This document shows, in pieces, positions 9,165 to 20,552 of a stretch of DNA of 64,000 nt (its first letter is position 1; the number at the start of each line of letters is the position of its first letter). The notes beneath the pieces were generated by a model. The model did no database searches. It had not been told where the DNA came from and saw nothing but the letters and a program-made list of their open reading frames with translations. This DNA is from Gnetum montanum (taxonomy: Eukaryota; Streptophyta; Gnetopsida; Gnetales; Gnetaceae). The translations under genes were made by a program, and so were the position numbers. The stretch covers positions 57,828 through 121,827 of the forward strand of contig MNCI01002237.1 of the NCBI GenBank assembly GCA_015680685.1, given 5' to 3'.

Positions 9165-11915
9165 CATGCATCCATGTTGGGGATGCCATGTCCAGCATGG
9201 ATACATGCCTTCCATTTCACAAAATTATTAAAACACAACTAGTTTGCCCTTTTTAATGACCAAAACCTACCTTTTTCAACCCTAGGTTCCTGAAAGTGGG
9301 TGATACATAAATGAAGCTAGACACCATGGGTCTCTACACTGGGGCGATAGTTCCCAACATGGAGGAAGAGGGGTAATATGCATCCCTACCACCTAGTAGC
9401 CATCTAGCCCAAGTTTAACCTTGAAGTGGGCCCCACATGAACTATAATCCCTCCAAGCATCTCTAGAAACCTTGGAACCTCACCAAACTAAGTTGAAACT
9501 AGTCAAAACCTTGAGATTTTGTGTTTCCACATTAGGGAAGGCTTTATCCATGCTGAGCCTCTTACCCTTAGTGTGGATGGATGAGGGAAAGCCAAAAGTG
9601 ATCTAAATACACTACCTAGTACCCATTCTTCAAAGTCTAGTGATCCCTAGACCTAGTTGGAACCCTTTGGAGCTTCCTAACACCTCAAAAACTTTCAAAA
9701 TGCCATGAAACTATCATCCCCCCTCATCCACGCTAGGGTTACCAAGCCTAGCATGGAGAAAAGGGGGCAACTATCGTGTAGCACTTCAAAGCCTCCAAGA
9801 TGATGGATCTTGGTACTAAACATCAATAGTCAACATTGGCAACCCTAGAGGCTAACATGCATGATCGATTGGTTGCTGATCTAGCTTAGATTTGACTTTC
9901 TTGGTTGAGAGAGATCCTATCCACATTGAGCCTTCAACCCTTAGTGTGGATGGAAGGGAGAAGCTTGAAAACTCTCTTACAATGTTCAAAATGATTGCAA
10001 TTTAACCTTATACACTAATTGCTAGTACCGACAACCCTATGGGCACTCATGCATAGCCTAATTTGACCATAAAAGCTAAAACGTCCTTCCCCCTTCCCCT
10101 CTCCCTTCCTCCCCCACCANGCATCAAAACTTGATGCCAACAACCTTAGAAGCTTACATGCATAGCTAGAAATGATGAAAAATGTAAAAAATTAGGGTTC
10201 CTTAGTTCTTCCACATTGACAGCCATCTCCTCCATGTTTCCCAACATGGAATAAAAGGGAAAACTTTTGGCAAACTCCAAAATAGCTTCTAGAGATCTCG
10301 AATGAACAGTAGAAAGACTTATGTGTTTCCTAGAACCTCATTTACACATCCTCAGAACCTCAAGACTATCAAAATTGATCATAAGTGGCTAGAAAGTGTT
10401 CCTCCTAATATTCCATGCTAATCATGGAAACCCCATCATGAAAAAGGGGGAAAAATCCTAAAAACCATTCAAAAACTCTTAAAACAATCAAATTTTGATA
10501 TTAGGTAGCAACAATCAACATTAGCAACCTTAAATACCTACATGCATGACCAAAAATGATGTAAAAAGTTAAAAAGCTACTTCCCCCTGCTCTTTCATGA
10601 TGAGCATACTATCCTTAGTATGAAAAATAGGGGGGAGGGAGGGGGGGATCAAAAACCATTTAGGAAATCTCCAAATTAGCCAAACTTGAGGTTGAACCCT
10701 AGTCCTTGACCTTGACAAACCTAGAAGCATGCATGCACAATTGATTGATGCTAAAACTAGCTCACATATGGGATTTATAATTCTTTCATGTTAGGGATCC
10801 ATTTTTCCATGTTGACCATAGTCTCCCAAGTGTGAAAACTCAAGGGGAATTTTTTGGAGCTTCTAAACACCTCAAAATCATGTTAAACAACCTTACATTC
10901 ACAATAGAACCTTGTTAGAAATCATTGCAGTCTTCAAACCTTAAGAAAGTAATGTCAAATGGTTGAAAGATGATTCCCCTTGTTTTCCATGTTAAGCTCC
11001 TGATCCCCAATGTGGAAAATGGAGGGGGATGTTAAAACTTCCAAATTTTAACATGAAGACATAACCCTTGACCCTAGCAACTATAGAGGCTAACATGGAC
11101 GGTCGATTGTGGCCTAAATTGACCTAGATCTAGATGCTTGCTTCATCCATGTTGGAGGAGGTTCCTTCCACATTGGATAGTGTGGAAATAACGGGAAAAT
11201 TTGATTTTCCACTTATGATGGCAAGATAACATGCCAAAAAGCCATAGATCTATGCTAGAGGAGCCTAGGACCTCATACCCTTGATATTTTTCTTGTTTGA
11301 CCTTGTATTGACCTTCAAAACCCATTCCCCCTATTATTCCATGTTGGTGCAACCACACCAATGTGAAATTAGGGGGGTAAAAACCTTAGGTACCCTTAAA
11401 CATCCTTCAAACATGCCCAAAATCAACCAGAAACTTGTAGAATAAAAGTCTATAGTCCTAAGGGCCTAGAAACTAGGTCAAGTGATCCTAAACCACTTTG
11501 AATTCAAAAAATAAGTGTCCCCCATTCTTCCGTGTTGAGGATACTATGCTCAATGTGGAAAAAGGAGGGAAGCCATTTTGACAAGTTTTAACACTTAAAA
11601 TCAACTCAAATTACCTCAAAATGAAGCTAGAGGATGCATAATTTCTAGATGACTACTTGTTTGACCTCATTTGATCTTTTTTTACTAAGGTTTTGGTTTT
11701 CCACATTGAGCCCCCTTTCTTCTTCACTAGCTAGCATGGAAATAAAGGGGAAAGGCTCTAGAACTTGCTTTTTGTTCTTTATAGACCCTCGGATTGCCCA
11801 AATTTGATGGATCTAATCCTACATTGCCTTAGGAAGGTCCTAGAACCTAAATTTTGGACCTCTTAGCATTCCAACACCTATTTTCCTTGGTTGCTATGCT
11901 GAACCTAGCATGAAA
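9165..11915. repeat. Decayed ~180-bp tandem array, each unit with a hairpin
   Basis: About 15 units, most recurring every 170-220 bp, have a left arm like TTCCATGTTGAG and a right arm like CTCAATGTGGAA, commonly framed by CCCC before and GGGG after. Clear cases: 9169-9202, 9543-9583, 9714-9765, 9911-9955, 10583-10636, 10973-11028, 11326-11377, 11521-11569 and 11695-11755. Between hairpins a weaker shared phrase occurs (aaccttgacaaccctagaagctaacatgcatg in many variants). The array lies between the antisense gene and RT. Ogre/Tat elements are known sources of satellite repeats, but this placement is upstream of RT. Confidence 0.6.
10120..10120. other. Ambiguous base in a C-rich run
   Basis: A single n after cccccacca; sequence uncertain here. 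Confidence 0.9.
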
Positions 11916-11999
11916 GCCTCAAAACACTTGATTATTGGGTCCAAACAGCCTAGAAATAGCCTTGATTACTACTTGAACTCACCTAATAGCCTTGCAGCC

Positions 12000-12640
12000 T
12001 CAAAGCATGGCCTACTAAGGCCTAAAACTAGTAAAACCTAATCATTTTTTGACCTACATTAGCCAAATTTTATCACATATAGCCTATTTTGCTTTATTTT
12101 TACCTTATTACATACTATTTTGGCTTAGTTTTGGACTTGGATTGCATTGTTCACCTTGTTAACCTCTTATGGCCTTTATACAACCTTATAGATTCTTTAT
12201 TTGCCTTATTATAGTCTTATTTCTCTTTGTTTGGCCTTAGAATGATATCAAATAGTGGGATTTGACATACCTTCACCATTGAATGACACCATATGACCAT
12301 GGCCCACTAAGGCCTTAAACTAGCATCATAGTCCACCAAGACTCTAAACTAGCATCATGGCTCACTAGGGCATAAAACTGGGAAAATCATGACCTTTGTT
12401 GACCATTTGTATCCTTGATCCTTATACTTTGTTTAACCTTGGTTTGACATTTATTTGGCCCTTTTTGCACTTTGTTTAATTGTTTTCATCCTATTGATGA
12501 CCTTGGATGGTATTGTTTGCATTAGTTTGCATGTGTTTTCATAATTTTATAGAATTTTAGCATTATTTGTTTACTTTTACCTAGGTGCCACTTAATATGC
12601 ATTTTTTTGACATGTAGGATCAAAGCATGAGTACTTGGGA
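12000..12640 (+). other. E5 spacer just upstream of RT, with AAACTAGCA motif copies and a 3' splice-site-like end
   Basis: Four copies of a motif like ggcccactaaggccttaaactagcat lie at about 12008-12036 and 12300-12380. The same motif occurs in E4 at 42061-42275, 46850-46935 and 50592-50740. The block ends tttttttgacatgtag|GATC near 12617, which looks like a 3' splice site ahead of the pol frame. Ogre elements are known to splice an intron upstream of RT, so this could be its end. Confidence 0.4.
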
Positions 12641-12779
12641 GCAAATAAGTTTCCCTTTGTATATACATGGATCTCATAGTGATGTTGAATAGTGTGTTGA
12701 CCCTAATTGCCTAGATCTTAAGCCTAAGAGTCTTGTAGATCACATAGCCTCAATAAAGAAACCTCTAGAATGACTTGAA

Positions 12780-13740
12780 AACCTAGCCAAAACCCTTAAC
12801 TTAGAGGCAGGTGACATAACTAAATACTCTCTACATGAGGTTCCTATTAGAACACACAATAGCAAGGAGAAAACCATTAAACTAAGTTCTTCATTAGAAC
12901 CTCAATATGCTCAAGACATCACCAAGGTTCTACGAAGCAACGTTAAGGCCTTTGCTTGGTCATTTAGAGAGATGCCAAGCCTATACCCACATTTAGTCTA
13001 ACACAACATCATACTAGATCCTAGCATTAAACTAGGTAAGCAAAAAGTGCACAAAATTAGACCTAATTTGGCCTTGATAGTTTGTGATGAAATCTCAAAG
13101 CTTTACCAAGAATGTTTCATTAGGGTTGTCAACTACATAGAGTGGGTATCCAGCATAGCGGTATTCTCTAAGAAAAATGGTAGTATTTGTATTTGCATTG
13201 ATTTTAAGATCTAAATAAAGTGACTATTAAGGATGAATTTCCTTCACCTAGTATTAATCAACTTATCCATACTATGGCTGGACATGCCTTATTATCCTTT
13301 ATAGATAGATTCTTGAGATATGACTAGATTAGGATCAACCTAGAGCATCAACTTAGCATGACCTTTATGATCCCATGGGTGACCTTTTATTATACTATGA
13401 TGCCATTTGGCCTTAAGATTGCTAGAGCAACCTATGAATGAGCCGTGACCTATACATTTAGCAATTACATGCTAGGTTTTCTTAATGTTTAAGTATATGA
13501 CATAGCTATTAAGTCCAAGATGATCAATGACCATGCTAATGACCTAGACCTAGTGTTTAAATGATGCGTCAAGTAAAATCTTAGGCTTAATCCTAAGAAA
13601 TACATCTTCAGTGTCAAGACTAGAAAGATTCTTGGCTTTGTAGTCTTTGAAGTAAGGATATGTCTTGGTCTTGATAAGGCTAAGGCCATATCTAAATTAG
13701 TAGCACCTACCAATCTTAAGAAGCTTTGGGGATTATAAGA
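12780..13740 (+). pseudogene. E5 reverse transcriptase (Tat-like), decayed
   Basis: Conceptual translation in shifting frames gives the N-terminal lead AFAWSFREMPSL, then DLNKVTIKDEFPSPSINQL, ALLSFIDRF, MPFGLKIARATYE, the catalytic-loop region YDIAIKSK (YVDDILVKS in active relatives), NLRLNPKKYIFSV and ILGFVV. This is the order of a Ty3/gypsy RT of the Tat lineage and parallels E4 at 47230-48180. Several frameshifts and many stops make it non-functional. Normal role: copying element RNA into DNA. Confidence 0.75.
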
Positions 13741-14175
13741 AATATTATAATTTATTCATATGTTTATCACTAGGCTTATAGAAAAGTTACAATCCATATA
13801 ACACTTGCTTAGGAAAGGGATTCACTATGAGTGGATGACTCAATGCCAAGAGGCCTTTGAAAACCTTAAGCAAGAATTGACACAATTGCCAATAGTCTAT
13901 CCTCTACAAGAGGGTAAACCATTTTACATTAATATCTCTAATACATCCATTACCTCTCTACTTTGTTAGAAATGTGATGATGGAGTAGAAATGTCTGTCT
14001 ACTACCTTAGCCATGCATTAGTTACCCACAAGACCCAATACACCGAGGTGAAGAAGTATTGTCTAGTGCTAGTCTTCTCCTTGAAGAAGTGGAGACACTA
14101 CCTCTTTAGAAGCTAAGTCAAAATCATTTGCAAAGACAACATACTTAGAGCCATAATGAACAACATCTATTGCAT
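13741..14175 (+). pseudogene. E5 RNase H (truncated)
   Basis: The frame HYEWMTQCQEAFENLKQELT leads into FYINISNTSITSLL, VEMSVYYLSHALV and a final KKWRHYLFRS segment, the connection and RNase H of a Ty3/gypsy element. It matches E4 at 48260-48600. The match stops abruptly at about 14175, where unrelated sequence begins. The usual DAS catalytic start is altered (NTS). Confidence 0.65.
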
Positions 14176-14870
14176 TACCTCTTGTATCTAAAAATGCTAG
14201 AAAAACTTTTGCTCTTATATTTTCTCTATCATCCATCATATAGATATTTTGTCAAGTTTCCTTTTAGTGAGATTATCATTAATCCAATTCTATAATCCTT
14301 TAAGAGACTGTGATGTTTCTAGAGTTTGGATCTATCATCTACATTATGAAATTTCACAACAATGTGTCTTAATTTGACATTTTTAGGCCCAAAATGAAAT
14401 GCATCCTTTCTTTTATGTAGCTCAATATGCATGATATTATTTATCACTATTGTCACTTCTTGAACAAGGTTTTTATTTTTTTCTTCTATCCCAACAAAAC
14501 AAAGTTTACATATTTTATCATTCCTTTTTTTTTCTTCATCAAGAAGATTGCATAGTAGTAAATTTATGAAAGATTTTTCAATACTTTTCATAAGCTACTT
14601 CTTTATTGGATTTTCTTTAATAATAGCTTTCAATGCAGCAAATTTTGCTTTTATGTAATTTTTCTCTTCAGTAATTTCTTTTAGTTGATCATCATTTTAA
14701 TTTACTTTAATCTTGACTTCCCATGTAGTAAACATGGCTTCTAACGTAGTGATTCTTTGATACATCTTATTCACCAAAAATGAAAAATATTTAAATTTTT
14801 CCCATCATTTCCTCATATATCATAGTCTTTAATACTTTTCTTTCATATTCTACTTACAAAACATAAATAA
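14175..14870 (-). pseudogene. Possible LINE ORF1 protein fragment
   Basis: Minus-strand translation gives a coiled-coil-like N-terminus (LEAMFTTWEVKIK, then LKEITEEKNYIKAKFAALK), then an RRM-like stretch: ICKLCFVGIEEKNKNL, HFGPKNVKLRHIVVKFHNV and, after one TAG, LLKDYRIG. The pattern of coiled coil, vGIeE, and RhivVKF with LLK..rI is that of ORF1 proteins of non-LTR retrotransposons. The 90-codon core 14591-14319 is open. No RT frame of a LINE is adjacent, and the family cannot be named. Confidence 0.4.
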
Positions 14871-15229
14871 TTTCATGGTTTTGTCATCTAAATCTTATTT
14901 CAAAGCCTTCAAATTAAAGTGGTTGTTTATATTCTTACATAAATATGATCATAAGAAATCTTCTTTTAGGATCTAGATCTAATTGTTGTACACTACTTCT
15001 AGAATCTTGTCACTTTTGTTGAATCCTACCTTAACTACATAGTTCTTTCACAATTCTATCCTACCATGCTTACACTATCCTACTCTACTCTTGCCACATT
15101 CTAGTACCTAGTCTTAAGCATCTTCTAAAAGCAAATTAGCAATGGTATTGACGTCTTCATAAATGACTTCTCCATCTATAGATCAAACTTTAAGTAACAA
15201 ATAGATTATCTAGAGTAAGTACAAAAGAG
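14871..15229. other. Unassigned AT-rich interval
   Basis: No coding frame, repeat or LTR feature recognised on either strand. Confidence 0.5.
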
Positions 15230-15540
15230 GTGCATGAAGAAAAAATTTGAAACTCAACTACTAGAAAAGTCACCTCGAGGTTTGGAAAGGCATTGTTCTA
15301 AAGTACAACATTTTTAAAAGAGGCATTAAAGTTTATCCAAAAAAGATTACAGTAATCCAAGAAATCACTCAAAGACCTCCAATAATAAAGGATGTGAGGT
15401 TATTCCTTGGACACACCAACTATTATCAATACTTCATTAAGAATTTAATAAACATTACAAAACTATTTATGTTGCTTCAAATAAATATGCATCCTTTATT
15501 TGGTTAAATGATTATGAGAACAAATATGCATCCTTTATTT
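15230..15540 (+). pseudogene. E0 left part: C-terminal RT fragment of an old Athila-like element
   Basis: The frame near 15300-15480 reads FKRGIKVYPKKITVIQEI, then DVRLFLGHTNYYQYFIKN and NITKLFMLLQ, the RT-to-RNase H connection of Ty3/gypsy elements. The RNase H and integrase of apparently the same copy resume at 62657 on the far side of the chromovirus, with about 90 codons missing at the junction. The last 60 bases carry a duplicated phrase (aaatatgcatcctttattt at 15485 and 15523). Confidence 0.55.
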
Positions 15541-17774
15541 TCTTAATTTAATGCATATGATTAAATTTTTAATGTTTTTATATGTGTTTCAATGAATTAG
15601 CTCTAATATTCTTGGATTACATTACTATCATCACTAGTATTACTGTTGTTGTTGTTAGTTTCTTACATAAGTAAATGCAATTTTCTTGTTAGGTTATTTT
15701 GTTAAAATTTTCTACCCTTTTTTTCACTACTATTTAAGCTTAGTCATAGCTTTTCTAAATAATTTATGATTAAATGTTGAAATTTAATTACCTCAGGAAT
15801 TTTCTCTTTTTATGAGTTATCATGCCTTTATGAGTATTTGACGATGCATATTTTATTCTTTATGCATATTTAGTGATGTATATTCAATTTTTATTATGCA
15901 CATTTANNNNNNNNNNNNNNNNNNNNNNNNNNNNNNNNNNNNNNNNNNNNNNNNNNNNNNNNNNNNNNNNNNNNNNNNNNNNNNNNNNNNNNNNNNNNNN
16001 NNNNNNNNNNNNNNNNNNNNNNNNNNNNNNNNNNNNNNNNNNNNNNNNNNNNNNNNNNNNNNNNNNNNNNNNNNNNNNNNNNNNNNNNNNNNNNNNNNNN
16101 NNNNNNNNNNNNNNNNNNNNNNNNNNNNNNNNNNNNNNNNNNNNNNNNNNNNNNNNNNNNNNNNNNNNNNNNNNNNNNNNNNNNNNNNNNNNNNNNNNNN
16201 NNNNNNNNNNNNNNNNNNNNNNNNNNNNNNNNNNNNNNNNNNNNNNNNNNNNNNNNNNNNNNNNNNNNNNNNNNNNNNNNNNNNNNNNNNNNNNNNNNNN
16301 NNNNNNNNNNNNNNNNNNNNNNNNNNNNNNNNNNNNNNNNNNNNNNNNNNNNNNNNNNNNNNNNNNNNNNNNNNNNNNNNNNNNNNNNNNNNNNNNNNNN
16401 NNNNNNNNNNNNNNNNNNNNNNNNNNNNNNNNNNNNNNNNNNNNNNNNNNNNNNNNNNNNNNNNNNNNNNNNNNNNNNNNNNNNNNNNNNNNNNNNNNNN
16501 NNTTGGATGGATTTCCTACCTTGGATTTTGATTTGTAAGTTCTTGTGAGGCTATGGATTTAGTTAAGACCATGGCATTGAGTAGTCGAGTCTAGTGGTGT
16601 GCGATGAGGCATAGTCAAGAACTATCCTTTTAATGATATGTGTATCTCAGCCATTAAGGATGTTATTAGTGGGCTATTGCAAAGACCTAGCCATCAATGA
16701 CTTGTTTGGGATCACAAGGCTAATTTCATTATAGTAGGTTATTCCAAGACCTATCGGTGAAACTGTTTCGTAATGAGGATAACTAAGACCTAGCCTTTGG
16801 AGATGTCTAGATAAAATATATGTTCTTTGGATTTTTGTTGAACAATTTATGATATCTTTGGACACTAAATAATTAAATAAATAAAATATGCATTCTTTGG
16901 ATTTTATAATTTTATTTGGATGTTTGGAAAATTTGTGACATTTGTGGACAAGAAAACATTTTGAATATTTTATTGGAAACCTATGTCTAGATTGTAACCT
17001 AATACTTTGGTCCATAGACTTTATGCTTCATGAAGATGGAAAAAATAACATTTCTTACTTGAGGAGTTTTGACTCCTCTTGCACTTCAATGTAGAAAGCC
17101 CAGAGTAGGCAAGAAAATTTCAAAAGAGGAACATAGGATGAAGATGGACCAATTCTGTACAAGATGGACCCTCTCAACTTGAAAAATTATTTTTGTATAA
17201 TTTGTATTTTTGTAAAATATAAACCTTGTACATTTCTTGAATATTTAGCCATGTACTTATTTTTGTGAATAAAGAGTAAAGTATGATACATATGAATTTT
17301 CCACCTATGCAATTAGGATCGTGAGATTATAAGGAATATTTTTCATTCTGACACATGATATATGTTTCAGGAAAATTTAATATTATTTATTATATATTAA
17401 TATTTTATTATTTAATTTAATAAATTTAAAATGCAAATAACTTTATGTTTAGATGTCCAATTGATGTAAAACAAGTATCGTTGGAACACTATTATATGAT
17501 GTAACTAGTGGAATTTTTAGACATCTACCATTTTTGGCTATGCAAAAAATCTCTTTTTCATTTAATAAAGTTTATTTAACTATATATGCAAGTATTATGA
17601 AATTTGAGTACATTGTATTATTCTACTACACTTATGTTCCTAATTAATGATTTTTATCTATTTTACCACTTCCTATGAATTAGTAAATCAACATTAAATC
17701 TAGATTTTTTGAGGTTTTGTAACTCTATTAGTTATTTATAGGATATTTTATAGTTAATTAATAGAGGTATTACA
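15541..17774 (+). repeat. Chromovirus 5' LTR (5' end lost, internal gap)
   Basis: 15541-15906 matches 59483 onward, and 16503-17774 matches 61369-62656, including the end ...GGTATTACA. The first ~30 bp of the LTR (TGTTATAG...) are absent. The 596-base run of N (15907-16502) stands where the 3' LTR has about 1.48 kb, so either the gap length is nominal or this LTR carries a deletion. Confidence 0.85.
15907..16502. other. Assembly gap (596 N)
   Basis: A run of n. The long open frames reported across it are artefacts. Confidence 1.
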
Positions 17775-17777
17775 TGA

Positions 17778-17794
17778 TTGGAATCAAAGCATGG
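17778..17794 (+). other. Chromovirus primer-binding site (initiator tRNA-Met type)
   Basis: TTGGAATCAAAGCATGG lies four bases after the LTR end. The canonical plant chromovirus PBS is TTGGTATCAGAGCATGG, so two changes are visible. Confidence 0.8.
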
Positions 17795-17799
17795 ATTTT

Positions 17800-18995
17800 T
17801 TCTTAGATAGTGTAGAATTCTTTAAACATTCTTTGATTTCAATTCAAAATGTAGGGGTCAGGATGAGTTAATGACATCTTACCAGAAAATTTTCAAAATT
17901 CTTAGGAAACTCCAAATCAAGTATTTAAGTAATTGTTACTGTTTTGTCAAAATTAAAATCAAAATAATCATAATGAGTACTCTAGGAATGAAGGAAGTGA
18001 TCAAAAGTAGAGGAGATTCATCCATAGTTTTAGAAGCCTAAATCCATGTACCTTTTGAGGCACTAAAAATCCCACTATAGCTATAGAATGGTTGAAGGGA
18101 TTAGAAAAAGCATTCTATAGCTTACATTGTTCTACCATATAAAAGACCTCTTTAGGCTTATATTAGTTAGATGGCATGGCTAAGTGATGCTAGGAGGTAG
18201 AGCAAAGAGTTAGACAATGAAAAGTTGAAGAAATAGAATGTGAGAAATTCATTGAAGTATTTAAAGATAAGTATCTCTCTAAAGCCTCTTAGAGATGAAA
18301 GGAGATGAGTTTAATAGACTAATTCAAGGATCTATGTCTATCTATGAGTATGATAATAGGTTTACTAAACTATGTGAGTATGTTCCCCTATGTATTACAA
18401 AATGAAGTCGTCCATACTAGGAAATTTGTAAAGGGATTAAGACCCTTCATCAAAACTATAGTTGTAGCATTGGCTTTGGATAATTATAAAGAAGGATTAA
18501 CTAGACCCATTACTGTCAAAAGGGAACAGATGGAGGATTCCACTAGAAGAGAAAGAAAAAGTAATAAAGTATTTATGACTAGAACTAATAAAGGAAAATT
18601 CAAGCAGTCCAAGGGAATAAATGGTCTAATTTAGCAATAGCCTTAAGGATTTAACAGACTAGTGCAATAGCAACCTAGGGGATTTAATGGACTAGTTCAA
18701 CCATTTAATTTTAGGATACCACTAGGATCTAATATTTTCTTTTATCATAATAAAGTTGGCCATATTAAAAAGGATTGTCCAAAGTTGCTTTAAAAAGATA
18801 ATATTATGCAAAAAAAAAGCATTGAACCTATGATTCTGAATCCTAGAATTGTCCAATAAAATAGAGGAGAAATTGTTAATAATCCTAGGATGGCTTAGAA
18901 GAATAAAAATATTAGCAATAATTAAGAAACAAGTCAAAGATCTATGAATCAAGGTTGGATATATGCTATACTAGATAGAGATATAAAGGAGTAAC
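17800..18995 (+). pseudogene. gag: Chromovirus gag, decayed
   Basis: Fragmentary frames show the gag core (GAMRWLKGLEKAFYSLHCS, CEKFIEVFKDKYLSKAS, MSLIDQFKDL with a stop for Q) and a decayed zinc knuckle FYHNKVGHIKKDCPKLL near 18750, in which the first cysteine is altered. The longest open piece is 18344-18634. The order and position directly after the PBS identify it as the capsid/nucleocapsid gene. Confidence 0.65.
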
Positions 18996-18999
18996 TTAA

Positions 19000-19490
19000 C
19001 ATTGTGGTTGAGACTAAAGGTATGCTTTATGCACTATCTATCCTTATTCCTTTTGATCTAGGAGCAGGTCATTCTTTTATTAATAGTCAAATAGTGGAAA
19101 GACTAAATTTAACATTTGAAAAACTAAAAATTCAATCATTTTTTCAAGCTATGGGATGCAGTGGATACATAGTAGAATATGTGTGTAGGAAGCTTCTATT
19201 AAGAATACAAGATAAGGAATGGTATACATATTTATTTATTATAGAATTAGGAGAATATGATAGTATCTTAGGAATTAATTAGTCAATCAGATATAATGGG
19301 TTTGTTTATTGCAAAACTAAGATTGTACAACTAGACTTAGGGGATGAGCAACAAGTCTTGGTTGTAGCTAAAGGAAGATCCATTAAGGTTTCTTTAGTTT
19401 CCTCTAAGAATTTCATGAGAATGGTTAGGAAAGGACATAATTGTTTCATGGTTGTTGTTAAATCTTAAAAAAATGAGGATGATATAGTTG
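19000..19490 (+). pseudogene. Chromovirus aspartic protease
   Basis: The frame 19004-19282 contains IPFDLGAGHSFINSQIVERL. The active-site triad reads D-L-G in place of D-S-G. This is followed by the flap region and a YDSILGIN-like hydrophobic strand near 19260, the usual start of the RT linker. Normal role: processing the gag-pol polyprotein. Confidence 0.7.
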
Positions 19491-19494
19491 ATAT

Positions 19495-20330
19495 TTCAGT
19501 GATCAATGAATTTCTAGATGTATTTACAAAGTAACTATCAAGGTTTCCTTCAAAAAGAGAAATAGAGGTAGAAATCACTCTCAAACTAGGAACAGAATGA
19601 ATTTCTAAGGCATCATATCACAGATCCCTAGTTGAGTTAGTAGAGCTCAAGATACAAATACAAAAACTTTTAGACAAAGATCTTATTTAACCCAGGGTTT
19701 TCCCTTGGGGTGCAACATATTATGTTTGAAAAGAAAAGATGAAAATTTAAGGCTATACATTGATTATAGATGGTTGAGCCAAGTTACTATTAGAAATAAA
19801 TATCCTCCACCTAGAATAGATGATTTATTTGATTAGTTGAGGGATGTAGCTATATTTTCCAAACTACACTTAAAGTACGGATATCATTAACTAAGAATTA
19901 AAGAAGAAGATGTCTTGAAGATTGCATTTAGAGCAAGATATGGACATTATAAATTTATTATATTATCATTTGGGTTAATGAATGTTCCTTTAGTATTTAT
20001 GCATTTACTGAATAATGTATTCAAGTCTTACTTGGATAAATTTAAGATAGTGTTTATTGATGATATTTTGGTATATTCTAAAATTGAGGGGAAATATGAA
20101 GAATAGTTTAGGAAAGTATTACAACTTCTAAGGGAAAATCAATTATAAGCCTAACCCTTTAAGTGTTTGTTTTGGCAAAAAGAAGTAAAATTTCCTGGTC
20201 AAATAGTATTAAAAACAAGCATAGCAATTTATCCAAAGAAAACTCAAGTAATTTAGGCTTGGAAAGGCATAATATTGTAACAGAAGTAAGGAGTTTCTTA
20301 GATTCAGGTAGTTAGTATTGAAGGGGCATT
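19495..20330 (+). pseudogene. Chromovirus reverse transcriptase
   Basis: Motifs in order: EFLDVF, a decayed RVFPWGA segment, YGHYKFIILSFGLMNVP, KFKIVFIDDILVYSK with catalytic FIDD near 20055, QLLRENQL, VKFPGQIV and a final RSF-rich connection. Several frameshifts and stops. The open piece 19915-20106 covers the catalytic core. Confidence 0.75.
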
Positions 20331-20471
20331 AAAGATTTTGCTGGAATTACATCTCCATTTCAATGGATAGAAAAATATGAGCTCACATTTTAAGAATTAA
20401 ATAAATATCTCACATCAACTCCTATTTTAGTAACATCAATTTCAAGCAAACAATTAGATGTGTATACTGAT
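20331..20471 (+). pseudogene. Chromovirus RNase H, first part (interrupted by E2)
   Basis: It ends with KQLDVYTD, the strand carrying the first catalytic aspartate of Ty3/gypsy RNase H. The next residues (ASNEGLRCILMQEGHVISYS) are encoded from 27609, after E2. Confidence 0.8.
20467..20471. repeat. Target-site duplication of E2, left copy (CTGAT)
   Basis: CTGAT abuts TGATGAG at 20472; an identical copy lies at 27604-27608. Confidence 0.9.
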
Positions 20472-20480
20472 TGATGAGAC

Positions 20481-20524
20481 GTGATATCGCGTCATCCCCT
20501 GCGATATCGCATATGCGATATCGT
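20481..20524. promoter_or_regulatory. Palindrome cluster in the E2 5' LTR
   Basis: GTGATATCGC, GCGATATCGC and GCGATATCGT lie immediately upstream of the TATA box. The single changes from GCGATATCGC are CpG-transition type. Confidence 0.6.
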
Positions 20525-20540
20525 AGTCCGCCGCCAAATC

Positions 20541-20552
20541 TATAAATAAGAG
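20541..20552 (+). promoter_or_regulatory. E2 LTR TATA box
   Basis: TATAAATAAGAG, at the same distance from the palindrome cluster as in E1. Confidence 0.75.

Larger units (their letters stand above)
1..14175 (+). mobile_element. E5: truncated Tat/Ogre-like Ty3/gypsy element, plus orientation, interrupted by E1
   Basis: Assigned from RT and RNase H reading frames at 12780-14175, which match those of the complete Tat-like element E4 (36030-52997) almost segment by segment, and from a minus-strand spliced gene at its left end that is homologous to the one inside E4. No LTR, PBS, gag or protease of this copy is in the window, so its 5' part lies beyond the left edge or is lost. It breaks off inside RNase H at about 14175. 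E1 (419-6051) is inserted into it with a 5-bp duplication. Many in-frame stops show that it is dead. Confidence 0.7.

Noticed and set aside
9165-11915. CRISPR-like array of regularly spaced repeats
   Set aside because: Plant nuclear context; repeats are diverged hairpins at ~180-bp spacing, without identical short repeats or unique spacers.
14100-14220. A clean antisense reading (AFLDTRGNAIDVVHYGSKYV) at the E5 RNase H end
   Set aside because: The plus strand up to about 14175 is RNase H (WRHYLFRS), so the antisense reading is probably coincidental except for its LINE-like part beyond that point.
15873-16538. Open frames of over 200 codons spanning the first N run
   Set aside because: They consist of unknown bases in an assembly gap; no coding evidence. 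The same applies to the frame over 53667-53789.
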